A DNA stretch of 57,931 nucleotides, from positions 1-57,931 of the IMG/VR virus record IMGVR_UViG_3300027763_000069; one strand, given 5' to 3'. Numbering within the stretch: the stretch's first letter is position 1; each line of letters begins with the position of its first letter. The notes below the pieces were generated by a model. That model had not been told where the DNA came from and did no database searches. It saw nothing but the letters and a program-made list of their open reading frames with translations. Shown here piece after piece: positions 28,811 through 36,905 of this stretch. The translations under genes and the position numbers were made by a program. Source of the stretch: a virus.

Positions 28811-31516
28811 TTAGCCTAGTACTAAGCTCCAAACATTAAGAGATTCTTCTACTTGTTGTGCGCTTGCTTCGCCTACTAGTCCTTTAGCAGGGATCCATCC
28901 GTTGTCACCTAGTGCTGGGTTTCCAGAGTATACTTCACCTTCAAAGTTATCAGTATTAATTCTAAACTGTCCCGTTTCAGGATTGGGTTCTCTAGTGGTA
29001 GCGTCCCCTACAGGAACTACGACCCCGTTATCTCCAGTTGTTTTAAAATAACGATTACCAATATCTATAGTCAATGGAGTAGTAATAGTGTTGTCTTTTA
29101 TAGTTAGTCCAGCAACTACTACAGACTCTGCGGCAGTTGCGTGTGCAAGTGTAATAGTTGCACTAGATATTGTCCTACCTAGGAAGTTAATATTTCCTAT
29201 CTGTCCGCCTAACCTTGCACGAATGTTTCCGGTAATAAATGTATTACCGATACGAGTAATTTGACCAGTGTTTCCTAAGTTAAGATATGTGTCTTCTAAC
29301 ACTAGAACATTACCGTCTTCGGTTATTAAAATTTGGCTGTCTTCCGTTATTAATCTATCCCCTGCAATAATTTGGGGTTGATTAAACAGATAATTTCCAG
29401 TATGTATAACATTGCCTATTATTACTGTATTTGCTAGATACCCTTTCCCTAATATTGTTAAGTTTTGTCCTATTACTAGATCAGATGTCGTAGTAGTGAC
29501 CTTAGCATCAAACGATGCTAATACTAAATCATCATTTAAATTAGAAGGGCGTATTTGATTGCTGTCTAGAGTCGTGTTTCCTGCATAGGCTTTTTTCAAA
29601 TATGCATGATTCCACCTTAATGCTGTAGATCCTAAATCACGAGTATTATTGGCATCGGGTAACAAATCACTAGCAACGTCAGCAGTAAACGCCACAGTAT
29701 CAGATGTTTGATTACCTACAGTAAGGACACCGCCGACAGTTACATCTCCGTCAACTGATACATTTTTATCAACTTGTACATCGGCGTTTAAGTTTACCTG
29801 TGTAGACTGTGCGCTAAAATTAAAGTCTAGACTTTTGGTTAAGATAGTGTTATCTCTAAGTACAAAATCACCGGTATCTACTTTTGAATAATCAATGACA
29901 GTAACATTAGGCTGTGTACCAACAACAAGTCCGCTTGCTCCGTTAACACTACCTGATGCTAGGTCAATAGAAGTTGTACCTTTATCGTAATCAATATAAA
30001 ACTGATCGCCTACTCGATAGTTACCAATTTGGTCAACACTTTGATAATAGATCTTTCCTGTGTTTAGTTCTACAGTTTCGTTAGCTTGTATTACTAGCGT
30101 ATTGTCATTGCTTGAATCTAGTCCTGAGCCAATGTAGCCAAAGTTGTATTGTATCAAATACATTAGTGTACTTGCACCGTCTGCTACTGCACCATATGTT
30201 CCGTAGACACTGGCACTGGCAATAGCACGGACTTCAGCTCCAAATGTAACCCCTAAACTAGCAAAACCTAGTGAGCCTCTTGTGGCATATAGACTACGAT
30301 TGGCATAATAGGTAAATGAATTTAACCATTCTACCCTAACGCCGTTAGTCATTGTTAGCGCATCTACTCCAGGTGTGATAAATGTACAACTATGGAATAA
30401 CATACTAGCTTCGTTGCTAGTGGCGTTAACTACTGATCCATCAACTAGAGCACCTTTACCTGCATTAACTCCGCTAGTAATAACTGAACAATTTTGTACA
30501 TAAGGGCTACGAGTTGTTATATTTGCTCCGGCGGCAAAGCTAAATGCATACCCTTGATAGAAATTTGTAACAGTTAGATCAGCAACTGTTGTTTCGCCAT
30601 TAAGCAAAAATGCGTTGTTTGTATTAGTGCCAACTGTAGGTTGTATGGTTACTGCTCTAAGGCTAAGGCCTTTGACAGTTACTCCAGTTGGTATGGTTAA
30701 TGGAAACGCTTCAGTATAAGTACCCGGATAGATAAAAATAGTATCACCATTAGTAGCTACACTTAGAGCTTTTTGTATAGTAAGATAAGTTCCATTTTCG
30801 TGATTACCTTGATTAGTATCTAATCCGTTTGAAGAAACAAACCAAGTTTTACCCGGACGAAGTGCTGTATTAAGTCCTGCGTAAACCAATGTGCCTGTGT
30901 TTATTAGTGTGCCAAAATAGTTTTTAGCGTGTAGTTCATTCCATTTTTTATTACTAGCACCTAAAGAATAAAAAATATCTCGATCGGGTATAATGTTGCT
31001 GTCAACATCTGCAGCCAGTGTTACGCTGTCACTGCTGTCACTACCAAATATAATGCTGCCATCCGCAGTAATATCATTGGTACTGTGTATGTTACCGTAG
31101 ACATTGGTGTTAGCATGTATTTCTAACGTGCCTGTTGGACGAACTTCTATTTGAGTGTCAGGAGTTATTGTAGTTATTGCTCTGTCAGCAATGCTTAGGT
31201 CTAGTGTTTGTATTTCGTTAGTTAACACATAATCAGAGGCATTCATGATTACTGTACCGCTTGTTGCTCTGATTAAGTTATCTGGACCAATTTCTAAATT
31301 GCCAACATTGATCTTTGGAGCGTCAATAATGATGTAGTCAGTACGCAGGGTACCGTCAACATATAACTCCTTGTTGATAGGAGTACTGTTAATGCTCAGT
31401 GTTTTACCTGTGACGTCTAGATAAAGTAGCTGATTTTCAAATCTTAGATCATTACCATCTCGCAATAAATTTGCGTTAAGTAACGGACCTGAAATTCGAC
31501 CAAGCTGTTTAGACAT
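28811..31516 (-). CDS. Beta-helix tail fibre protein (901 aa), paralog lacking the lectin insert
   Basis: It is collinear with the 1173-residue neighbour: a GRISGPLLNANLL N-terminus, 'FYSLGASNKKWNELH' modules and a beta-helix starting near 222 (WFVSSNGLDTNQGNH) with FIYPGTYTEAFPLTIPTGV. Next come VEWLNSFTYYANRSLY and GFASLG, which join directly to FGAEVRAIASASVYG where the paralog has its ~300-residue insert. The C-terminal module PVGDATTREPNPETGQFRIN followed by W-containing EVYSG matches the terminal module of its relatives. Fibre function is inferred. The start follows a late promoter (31552-31559) and a GGGGA ribosome-binding site. Confidence 0.75.
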   Translation of the reverse strand: MSKQLGRISGPLLNANLLRDGNDLRFENQLLYLDVTGKTLSINSTPINKELYVDGTLRTDYIIIDAPKINVGNLEIGPDNLIRATSGTVIMNASDYVLTNEIQTLDLSIADRAITTITPDTQIEVRPTGTLEIHANTNVYGNIHSTNDITADGSIIFGSDSSDSVTLAADVDSNIIPDRDIFYSLGASNKKWNELHAKNYFGTLINTGTLVYAGLNTALRPGKTWFVSSNGLDTNQGNHENGTYLTIQKALSVATNGDTIFIYPGTYTEAFPLTIPTGVTVKGLSLRAVTIQPTVGTNTNNAFLLNGETTVADLTVTNFYQGYAFSFAAGANITTRSPYVQNCSVITSGVNAGKGALVDGSVVNATSNEASMLFHSCTFITPGVDALTMTNGVRVEWLNSFTYYANRSLYATRGSLGFASLGVTFGAEVRAIASASVYGTYGAVADGASTLMYLIQYNFGYIGSGLDSSNDNTLVIQANETVELNTGKIYYQSVDQIGNYRVGDQFYIDYDKGTTSIDLASGSVNGASGLVVGTQPNVTVIDYSKVDTGDFVLRDNTILTKSLDFNFSAQSTQVNLNADVQVDKNVSVDGDVTVGGVLTVGNQTSDTVAFTADVASDLLPDANNTRDLGSTALRWNHAYLKKAYAGNTTLDSNQIRPSNLNDDLVLASFDAKVTTTTSDLVIGQNLTILGKGYLANTVIIGNVIHTGNYLFNQPQIIAGDRLITEDSQILITEDGNVLVLEDTYLNLGNTGQITRIGNTFITGNIRARLGGQIGNINFLGRTISSATITLAHATAAESVVVAGLTIKDNTITTPLTIDIGNRYFKTTGDNGVVVPVGDATTREPNPETGQFRINTDNFEGEVYSGNPALGDNGWIPAKGLVGEASAQQVEESLNVWSLVLG

Positions 31517-31551
31517 AGATAATCCCCGGGTACTAGATGTACCTTATAGTA

Positions 31552-31559
31552 TATTTATT
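31552..31559 (-). promoter_or_regulatory. T4-type late promoter (AATAAATA) for the 901-aa fibre
   Basis: The minus strand reads CCCAATAAATATACTATAAGG. The predicted start near 31546 gives a ~30-base leader containing a GGTAC/GTACC mini-hairpin and GGGGA before the ATG at 31516. The octamer matches NATAAATA exactly. Confidence 0.6.
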
Positions 31560-31569
31560 GGGATTTAGA

Positions 31570-32412
31570 TTAACGGTCGAAACCGTGTAGTACAGTCACG
31601 TGCTTAGGATCTACAGTACCTAAAGGAACTGGGCCTTGGAACTGTAAGTAGTAGCCTGTTGGATAAACGGCACCTGCAAAAGTTTGTCCTGTTGTTGCAC
31701 TACTTAATCCAAGTACAGTAATAGCTACGCCTGCTGATTCGTTAGCTACTGTTTGACTAACTGTGATATCGCTAGCAGTTACATTGGTAATTGTGTAAGA
31801 ACCGCTGTTGCTGTTACTGCCTGTTACTGTGATAGTTTGGCCGTTGCGGAAGCCGCGATCAACCCAATTAACAGTGGCAGTGTTAGCACTACGAATCTTG
31901 TTACTAGGCGGGCTATCTACACGAACAAAACTGATGACCGTATCAGTTACACGGCAGGGATTTTGTAAAATTACATAGTTAGTGGTATGTAACTGCATGA
32001 CGTTTTCAACGAACACTAACAAGTTAGCACCTGACCATGTTGACTTATCATCTACTAGATCAGTTGTTGGAGGTGCAGGATTCAATGGGCCAAAAATGTA
32101 TTCTTCATCATCGCCGGTGCCTAGATCTTGTTGCACAATCTGTGTAGATTCTTTATAACGAAGACTGCGCCAAGCCGCGCGGCCGCCTGCTCCCTGATAG
32201 ACTTCTAATTCGTTTGATGTGGTATTGTATCTTAATTGTCCAAGGCTTGTTGGATTAATGCTGTCAACACCTCCTGGACGCTGACCAGTAGTTCCTTTTG
32301 GAACTCGAACTGCATTAGAAGTGCCCAGTGTAATTTCATTGCTGATCTGTACAGCAATACTATCGTCTTTTACATTACGAAAGTTAATTTGGCTTTTCTT
32401 TAAAAACTTCAT
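31570..32412 (-). CDS. Fibre-module protein with 'VPKGTTGQRP' domain (280 aa)
   Basis: Residues ~35-90 carry the module VPKGTTGQRP followed by LGQLRYNTTSNELEVYQG and W, which is the C-terminal module of the two beta-helix fibres. The rest is beta-rich: LLVFVENVMQLHTTNYVIL (an 'fVENV.Q' element common in T4-like fibre proteins), SGSYTITNVTASDITVSQ and a C-terminal YYLQFQGPVPLGTVDPKH. It may be a fibre connector or trimerising subunit; this is inferred. Its ATG overlaps the TAA of the upstream gene by one base (TAATG), so translation is probably coupled. Confidence 0.6.
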   Translation of the reverse strand: MKFLKKSQINFRNVKDDSIAVQISNEITLGTSNAVRVPKGTTGQRPGGVDSINPTSLGQLRYNTTSNELEVYQGAGGRAAWRSLRYKESTQIVQQDLGTGDDEEYIFGPLNPAPPTTDLVDDKSTWSGANLLVFVENVMQLHTTNYVILQNPCRVTDTVISFVRVDSPPSNKIRSANTATVNWVDRGFRNGQTITVTGSNSNSGSYTITNVTASDITVSQTVANESAGVAITVLGLSSATTGQTFAGAVYPTGYYLQFQGPVPLGTVDPKHVTVLHGFDR

Positions 32413-32729
32413 TAGCTTACTCTCATAGCACTTACTGTAGAGGCAACTGCATCGTCTGCAGAACAGGTTGCATGTATTCTGTCGCCTTCATTTAATACAA
32501 ATTTTTCTGTGTCAAATGTAAATGTTTCACTTGCTGGTAACTCTAACTGTTTAATAACTAAACTTGCATTACTTACAGCGCCACCACTTGGTACAGCATA
32601 TACATTGATAGTTACCGTTGATGCAGAATAGTTGCAAAACACCACACATGTAATTGCATACTCTACGTCAGCAGGGCATAAAAATAAATTATTTCCGCCA
32701 GTACTTAGTGTTTGATTATTGATTGCCAT
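32412..32729 (-). CDS. Small beta-rich virion-type protein (105 aa)
   Basis: This compact protein of alternating strands contains FLCPADVEYAITCVVFCNYS, STVTINVYAVPSGGA, SLVIKQLELPASETFTFD and EGDRIHATCSAD. The 'aVt.v.fcN.s...vtinvy..p.g' strand pair and following 'lpp.et...d.ekfvL..gd.I.a' turn match small virion proteins in T4-like aquatic phages and resemble the 114- and 117-residue proteins in this cluster. It has four Cys. Function is unknown; a fibre-associated subunit is inferred. The stop overlaps the next ATG, and AAGGAC lies before its own ATG. Confidence 0.6.
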   Translation of the reverse strand: MAINNQTLSTGGNNLFLCPADVEYAITCVVFCNYSASTVTINVYAVPSGGAVSNASLVIKQLELPASETFTFDTEKFVLNEGDRIHATCSADDAVASTVSAMRVS

Positions 32730-32738
32730 TTTGTGTCC

Positions 32739-33794
32739 TTAAAATATCATACTGTAGGCTAATGCTTTTCTACGGCTGACTAATTCATCTCTTGTTGTTT
32801 CATTATTTACAAAATATATACCAGTGCCGCCAAATGTTTCTGGCTTAGTGTAAAGCACAATGCTACCGGGTGCCTGAGCAGGATCTTCTGCGGCTGTTGT
32901 AATTTTTAAATTGTCATCAACTACAACAGAGCCAGTTCCTGCGGCTCTTAACACTAGATCTAATCCTAGATCAGTTGTAGCTATTGTACCATTTGAGAAA
33001 CTAAAATTCTGTGTGGTAAATGCGTCAATTTTAAATTCAGCGTTTACTACACCATTTATCAATAGGGTCGCTTTGTTTTCAGCTTCACCGTTTTGCGTGT
33101 CAAATACTTGAAAGCGTGTATTGCTACGTGCAATAAAATTTGGAGGAGTAGCATCAAAGTATCCTGCAATCGCACCGTTGACCCATTTTACGTTTGGTAT
33201 TGCTTCTTCATAAGCCGTTTGGTTTTCTTCTACATACAGCTTATTATTAATTCTGTCTGCGTAATTGACTACGCCATGTACTGCAATAATAGCAGTGCCT
33301 GTTCCTGTTTCGCCAGGATGTGGACTTGGTCCAAGTAAGTTTAAATTTTGATCTTTGTCGTTAGTAGTAATGCTGTTAGTACGTATGCCTGTTAATAGTG
33401 TATTCTTTGTTTTAAAAACAAAAGCACCTTGCTTGTTACTGTTAGTTTGATTGTCAAACCACCATAGGCTTTCACTGAACAACATCTGTCCAGCACTAAA
33501 GACTCCACGACCAATTTCAATGCCAGCTTCACCGGTAGGGGATAAAATTCCGCTACCAGTGGGCTGTCCATTTTCGCCAAGTTGATTATTGATTACAATA
33601 ATGTTGTCAACCATTGATATAGTAGTTGACTCCACTGTTGTAGTATTTCCGTAAACCGTTAGGTCACCTGTAACAATAACATTACCGGGACTTGCGCCAA
33701 CATCTAAAGTAATAACACCATTACTGTCGTCTTGTCCGTTGTAACGAACTTTAACCTTATAGTCGGAATCGTTTACTTGTATAATTCTTGACAT
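32739..33794 (-). CDS. Virion structural / fibre-like protein (351 aa)
   Basis: It begins MSRIIQVNDSDYKVKVRYNG and then has VIVTGDLTVYGNTTTVESTT with MVDNIIVINNQLGENGQPTG, a head-of-fibre module common in tail fibres of T4-like cyanophages and other myoviruses. A W-W-F element (SLWWFDNQTNS) and LVLRAAGTGSVVVDDNLKI follow. It ends with KALAYSMIF. Trimeric fibre or baseplate-proximal fibre is inferred. It is separated from the upstream 425-residue gene by a UUCG hairpin and preceded by AAGGAT. Confidence 0.65.
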   Translation of the reverse strand: MSRIIQVNDSDYKVKVRYNGQDDSNGVITLDVGASPGNVIVTGDLTVYGNTTTVESTTISMVDNIIVINNQLGENGQPTGSGILSPTGEAGIEIGRGVFSAGQMLFSESLWWFDNQTNSNKQGAFVFKTKNTLLTGIRTNSITTNDKDQNLNLLGPSPHPGETGTGTAIIAVHGVVNYADRINNKLYVEENQTAYEEAIPNVKWVNGAIAGYFDATPPNFIARSNTRFQVFDTQNGEAENKATLLINGVVNAEFKIDAFTTQNFSFSNGTIATTDLGLDLVLRAAGTGSVVVDDNLKITTAAEDPAQAPGSIVLYTKPETFGGTGIYFVNNETTRDELVSRRKALAYSMIF

Positions 33795-33807
33795 GTTTTA
33801 TCCTTGT

Positions 33808-33823
33808 AGGGGCCGAAGCCCCT
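33808..33823 (-). other. UUCG-capped hairpin between two structural genes
   Basis: The minus-strand transcript forms AGGGGC-UUCG-GCCCCU, a perfect 6-bp stem closed by C(UUCG)G. No U tract follows; the ribosome-binding site AAGGAT of the 351-residue gene comes directly after. It may act as an attenuator, a processing or 3'-end-protecting element, or a weak terminator. Confidence 0.55.
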
Positions 33824-33830
33824 ATTACTA

Positions 33831-35108
33831 TTAAGCGTTTTCGATCTTTACTGTTGATACAGTAGTTGAACCAAAAACCCACTTAGCACCTTGGCCATTT
33901 TCAAACAGCCATGACGCTTCACCGTTTTGGGTATTACGAGTCAATCTTACTCTGTGTGCTGTTAGTTTGGTAACAAAGTATGTGTTGCCGTTATTGTCAG
34001 TAGCAGTAATGTATGCTTGATTTGCATCAGGTGTAGCATCTGCAACTAGTTTGCAAACTGCAATACCATTTGCTGTCTTAACTTTATAGCTACGAGCATT
34101 AACTTGACGAATAATGTCGCCAATTTCTACGCTAGCTTCAACATCAACTTTAGCGCGAATGATAATTGCATTTTCTTGATTAGTAGCTGAACCAACTAGA
34201 CCGCTGTCAGTTGTTAGAACTGCTGTTGCGGCTGCGCCCGTTGATCCGCTGAATGTTACAGCGGCATCTGCTGGTGCTGTATAACCAGAACCTCTTTGAG
34301 ATACTATAACACTTAATAGTCCCATTGTAATGTCTGCTTTGGCTCCGGCGCCAGTTGCTGGAGAAACTGATGTTAATGTACCTGCGGTACTAGTACTTGG
34401 GAATGATGTGTAATCGCCTGCTACAGAAACTGTACCAAATGCGTAAACACCCCAAATGCTTGATGGGAAAGAAAGTACTAACCCGATACCGTTGGCGTCG
34501 CCACCTGGAAAGCCTGCGATTGTAGTTGCCGAAAACCCGCCTACACCGTCGGCCATGCTAGTTGGAGCACCAGCGCCGTTCCATACACCTGCTTGAACAA
34601 CAGAAATTGTTAATACTGAACTTTCATCAACTGTTTCAACTTGAACAATCAATGGTGTTGTCAAGTTGGCATGTTCAAATCTGATTCTGTCGTTTTGAGT
34701 GCCTCTTAAATCATACTGTGAGCCACCGTTGGCAACTGTTGGGATTCCCATTGTAGTGATGCTTGCTACCGGAGCACGAGCTTTAGTTGTAGCTGTGCCG
34801 GTATATACTTCTAATACGTCACCAACTGCGTAACCTGTACCGTTGGCTGTTGTAGCAAATGATAGTGCTTTATAGTGTGCTGTACCTGCAACAGTAACTC
34901 CGCCTGGAATATTAGGTGCGCTAAATGTCACTGTTGGAATAGTTGTCCAACCTGATCCTGCTACGATTGAGCCGTAACTTGCTACACCTTCTCCGCCAAT
35001 ACGATCATCAGCGTAGTTTTGATTGTTTGCATTATTTCCAGTGATTTGATTACCACCAACACCTACGTTGCGGTTACCAAAATATTTTTTATTTAAAGGA
35101 CGAGCCAT
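33831..35108 (-). CDS. Probable virion surface/head-associated protein (425 aa) with GSGY repeats
   Basis: It starts MARPLNKKYFGNRNVGVGGN and carries repeated 'GSGW/Y-x-T-x-P-x-V-T' elements (GSGWTTIPTVTFSAP; GTGYAVGDVLEV; GSGYTAPADAAVTFSGSTGA), also found inside the 3357-residue fibre. The C-terminal ~110 residues form a different domain (VEIGDIIRQVNARSYKV; GNTYFVTKLTAHRVRLTRN; WLFENGQGAKWVF). Its strong private late promoter and place just downstream of gp23 and the oxygenase suggest an abundant virion protein, possibly capsid decoration. That is an inference, and a fibre role is the alternative. GGAGAAAAC lies before the ATG. Confidence 0.55.
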   Translation of the reverse strand: MARPLNKKYFGNRNVGVGGNQITGNNANNQNYADDRIGGEGVASYGSIVAGSGWTTIPTVTFSAPNIPGGVTVAGTAHYKALSFATTANGTGYAVGDVLEVYTGTATTKARAPVASITTMGIPTVANGGSQYDLRGTQNDRIRFEHANLTTPLIVQVETVDESSVLTISVVQAGVWNGAGAPTSMADGVGGFSATTIAGFPGGDANGIGLVLSFPSSIWGVYAFGTVSVAGDYTSFPSTSTAGTLTSVSPATGAGAKADITMGLLSVIVSQRGSGYTAPADAAVTFSGSTGAAATAVLTTDSGLVGSATNQENAIIIRAKVDVEASVEIGDIIRQVNARSYKVKTANGIAVCKLVADATPDANQAYITATDNNGNTYFVTKLTAHRVRLTRNTQNGEASWLFENGQGAKWVFGSTTVSTVKIENA

Positions 35109-35192
35109 TTTGTTTTCTCCTTAAGAAATCACGGCGTTCTAGGCCGTACGCGGTTGCTGTTCCGCATAAAACTTGCACCATGCAAGCCATAC
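35109..35192 (-). promoter_or_regulatory. Structured 5' leader of the 425-aa virion gene
   Basis: The ~84-base leader predicted from the late promoter holds two hairpins on the minus strand. The first is CTTGCA-TGG-TGCAAG near 35171-35186 and the second is ACGGC/GCCGT near 35130-35147. The Shine-Dalgarno GGAG follows. The roles of these structures (stability or translation control) are inferred. Confidence 0.4.
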
Positions 35193-35197
35193 AAAGT

Positions 35198-35205
35198 ATT
35201 TATCT
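35198..35205 (-). promoter_or_regulatory. T4-type late promoter (GATAAATA) for the 425-aa virion gene
   Basis: The minus strand reads CTAGATAAATACTTTGTATGG, an exact NATAAATA match lying over the stop codon of the oxygenase gene (position uncertain by one base). The extended GATAAATACT matches the other late promoters in the window. Confidence 0.65.
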
Positions 35206-35659
35206 AGTTTACTAAGTTAAAGGCTAGGCTTATTCTGTTTTCACTAGATTTGTTGGCTAACACTCTGTGCTCTGTACCGCTAGGAAATATCAATAACAAA
35301 CCTGTATGAGGAGTTATAGCTGATACTTGATTGTTCATTTTAAACTCTATATCTCCGCAGTTCTCAGATGTTTGTAAGTATAATACACCCACAGTCGTTG
35401 CTGTTCCGTGACTGTGCCATCTATGATGTCCCCCTGTGGGATTAACATTAAACCAAAATTTATGTACTGGCTTAGATGCAGTCATTGCCTTAAGGCAAGC
35501 TGTTACTGTAGATTCTGCCCAATCTAATTCTTTAAAGTTTCCGTATTGTTTTGACTGCCAACCCGATATATTGCTTCTATTATCCGAAGGATACTTAGAT
35601 TGCAGTTTATAGATTTGGTCTATGATGTCAGGAACGGCTAGAGTGTATTGCTGTATCAT
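35204..35659 (-). CDS. Putative 2OG-Fe(II) oxygenase (prolyl-4-hydroxylase-like, 151-152 aa)
   Basis: The C-terminal half has the double-stranded beta-helix signature of 2-oxoglutarate/Fe(II) dioxygenases of the phage 'HxH...G.l.iFPs...H.v...R.s.sfN' type: HHRWHSHGTATTVGVLYLQ, GDIEFKMN, GLLLIFPSGTEHRVLA and NRISLAFNLVN. Candidate iron ligands are H83 (with H85 where D/E is more usual) and H132, and R143 would bind 2-oxoglutarate (numbering counts the TTG-initiated Met; subtract one for the ATG start). Such genes are frequent in T4-like cyanophages and pelagiphages, with unknown substrates. It lies just after the gp23 terminator. No Shine-Dalgarno is visible; a TTG is one codon before the ATG, and a late-promoter-like CTTAAATA (35664-35671) ends 4-5 bases upstream. 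Confidence 0.75.
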   Translation of the reverse strand: MIQQYTLAVPDIIDQIYKLQSKYPSDNRSNISGWQSKQYGNFKELDWAESTVTACLKAMTASKPVHKFWFNVNPTGGHHRWHSHGTATTVGVLYLQTSENCGDIEFKMNNQVSAITPHTGLLLIFPSGTEHRVLANKSSENRISLAFNLVN

Positions 35660-35671
35660 CAAGTATTTAAG

Positions 35672-35699
35672 TCAAGAAAAAGCCCACCGAAGTGGGCTT
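35672..35699 (-). terminator. Rho-independent terminator after the major capsid gene
   Basis: The minus-strand transcript has AAGCCCAC-UUCG-GUGGGCUU (8-bp perfect stem, UUCG loop) followed by UUUUUC. It lies 24 bases past the gp23 stop (35723) and ends the head operon before the oxygenase gene. Confidence 0.9.
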
Positions 35700-35722
35700 T
35701 GACTTTATTACTAAGTCAGTGA

Positions 35723-36895
35723 TTAACTGAACTTTAGTTCACCGCTAGTTACTTGAACAGTACCTAGGTAGTCGGCAGCGTTACCTAAAGATGACGCTGT
35801 GTTTGTTAACTCAACATAACCATAACGTGTCATGAATGAAACGACTGGTTCGAATGTTGATGGGTCAAGAACAACACCACTGCTCATCAATGGAATGTAT
35901 GGGCAATAGAAAGCGGCTGCGTCAGATTCGCTAGAACCTTTGTAACCGATTAGAATGTCGTCTGTACCTGCATAGGTATTAACATAGATCTTCATTGCTG
36001 AGTTCAATGTACCAACCATCTTTGTGTTAGTTGGAGCTTCGAATGTACCTTCTGTTGTACGAGCAAATGCGCTTGTAGTAGCAGATTGTAACACTGTCAA
36101 CATTGTTGGGCTAACAACAGCCCAGTTACCAGCACCACGACGTGTACGCTGAGCGATACGGTTAGCAACACGGTTGATCTGAACTGCCAATGCGGCATGC
36201 TCATCACCAACGAATGTAGCTGTACCAGAAACATTGCTCTGATCATATACTTCGAAGTTTTGTGAACCAGCTAATGATGCTAGAGATGCTAGGATCTCTT
36301 GATCGATTTCAGCTGTAATTTCTTGCGCTAGTGCAGCCATGATTTCTGCTTCGATGTCAATGCCTTGTTGGGCTTGTGCATCTTGAGCAGCCTCGAATGT
36401 CCAACGAGCAGACAACTTACGAGTTTTGGCTTCAACTGTTTGCTTCAAGATTTGAATGCTTAACTTGTTACCTGCTACGCCTTCTAGAGCGGCTGTTGAG
36501 GCAGCACGTCCTGAAGTAGCACCAGAGTAGCTTTCAGCAATCTTGAATGGTGATAGAGCTTCTTCACCAGCTACTGCACCAGATGTTCCAGAATTATATG
36601 TATCGCTGTAGCGAACACGTAATGTGTGGATTTGTCCAACTGGTCCAGTCATTGGTTGTACACCAACTAGTTCATTAGCAATGACTGTTGGCATTACACG
36701 TCTGATCACTGGAAGGATCACACGATTTAGGGTTGCAACGTTACCGGCAGAAGTGGCACCAGCTGTAGCAGATTCTGACAAGTACTTACGAGTATTCTCT
36801 AAAGTAGTAGCCATTACGCTCTTTTTGGTTCCTTGAAGGCCTTCTAATAGTGCCTCTTTAGTTTCTTGCCAGCGGCTTTCTAGTAGTTCTGACAT
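35723..36895 (-). CDS. 23: Major capsid protein gp23
   Basis: This 390-residue protein follows scaffold and protease genes in the T4 order. Recognisable gp23 features are RKYLSESATAGATSAGNVAT, LNRVILPVIRRVMPTVIANE, LVGVQPMTGPVGQIHTLRVRY and, near the end, ILIGYKGSSESDAAAFYCPY with PLMSSGVVLDP. T4 gp23 is 521 residues, so this is a short version, probably without the insertion domain. A good gp21 processing site (L-x-E) is LSE ending at residue 41, which would release an N-terminal propeptide as in T4. AAGGAG precedes the ATG, and a strong terminator follows. Confidence 0.95.
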   Translation of the reverse strand: MSELLESRWQETKEALLEGLQGTKKSVMATTLENTRKYLSESATAGATSAGNVATLNRVILPVIRRVMPTVIANELVGVQPMTGPVGQIHTLRVRYSDTYNSGTSGAVAGEEALSPFKIAESYSGATSGRAASTAALEGVAGNKLSIQILKQTVEAKTRKLSARWTFEAAQDAQAQQGIDIEAEIMAALAQEITAEIDQEILASLASLAGSQNFEVYDQSNVSGTATFVGDEHAALAVQINRVANRIAQRTRRGAGNWAVVSPTMLTVLQSATTSAFARTTEGTFEAPTNTKMVGTLNSAMKIYVNTYAGTDDILIGYKGSSESDAAAFYCPYIPLMSSGVVLDPSTFEPVVSFMTRYGYVELTNTASSLGNAADYLGTVQVTSGELKFS

Positions 36896-36905
36896 AAATT
36901 TCTCC

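Noticed and set aside
1-35108. Diversity-generating retroelement acting on the fibres
   Set aside because: No reverse transcriptase or template/variable repeat pair was seen; the LamG and beta-helix ends do not show adenine-rich variable codons in a CLec fold.
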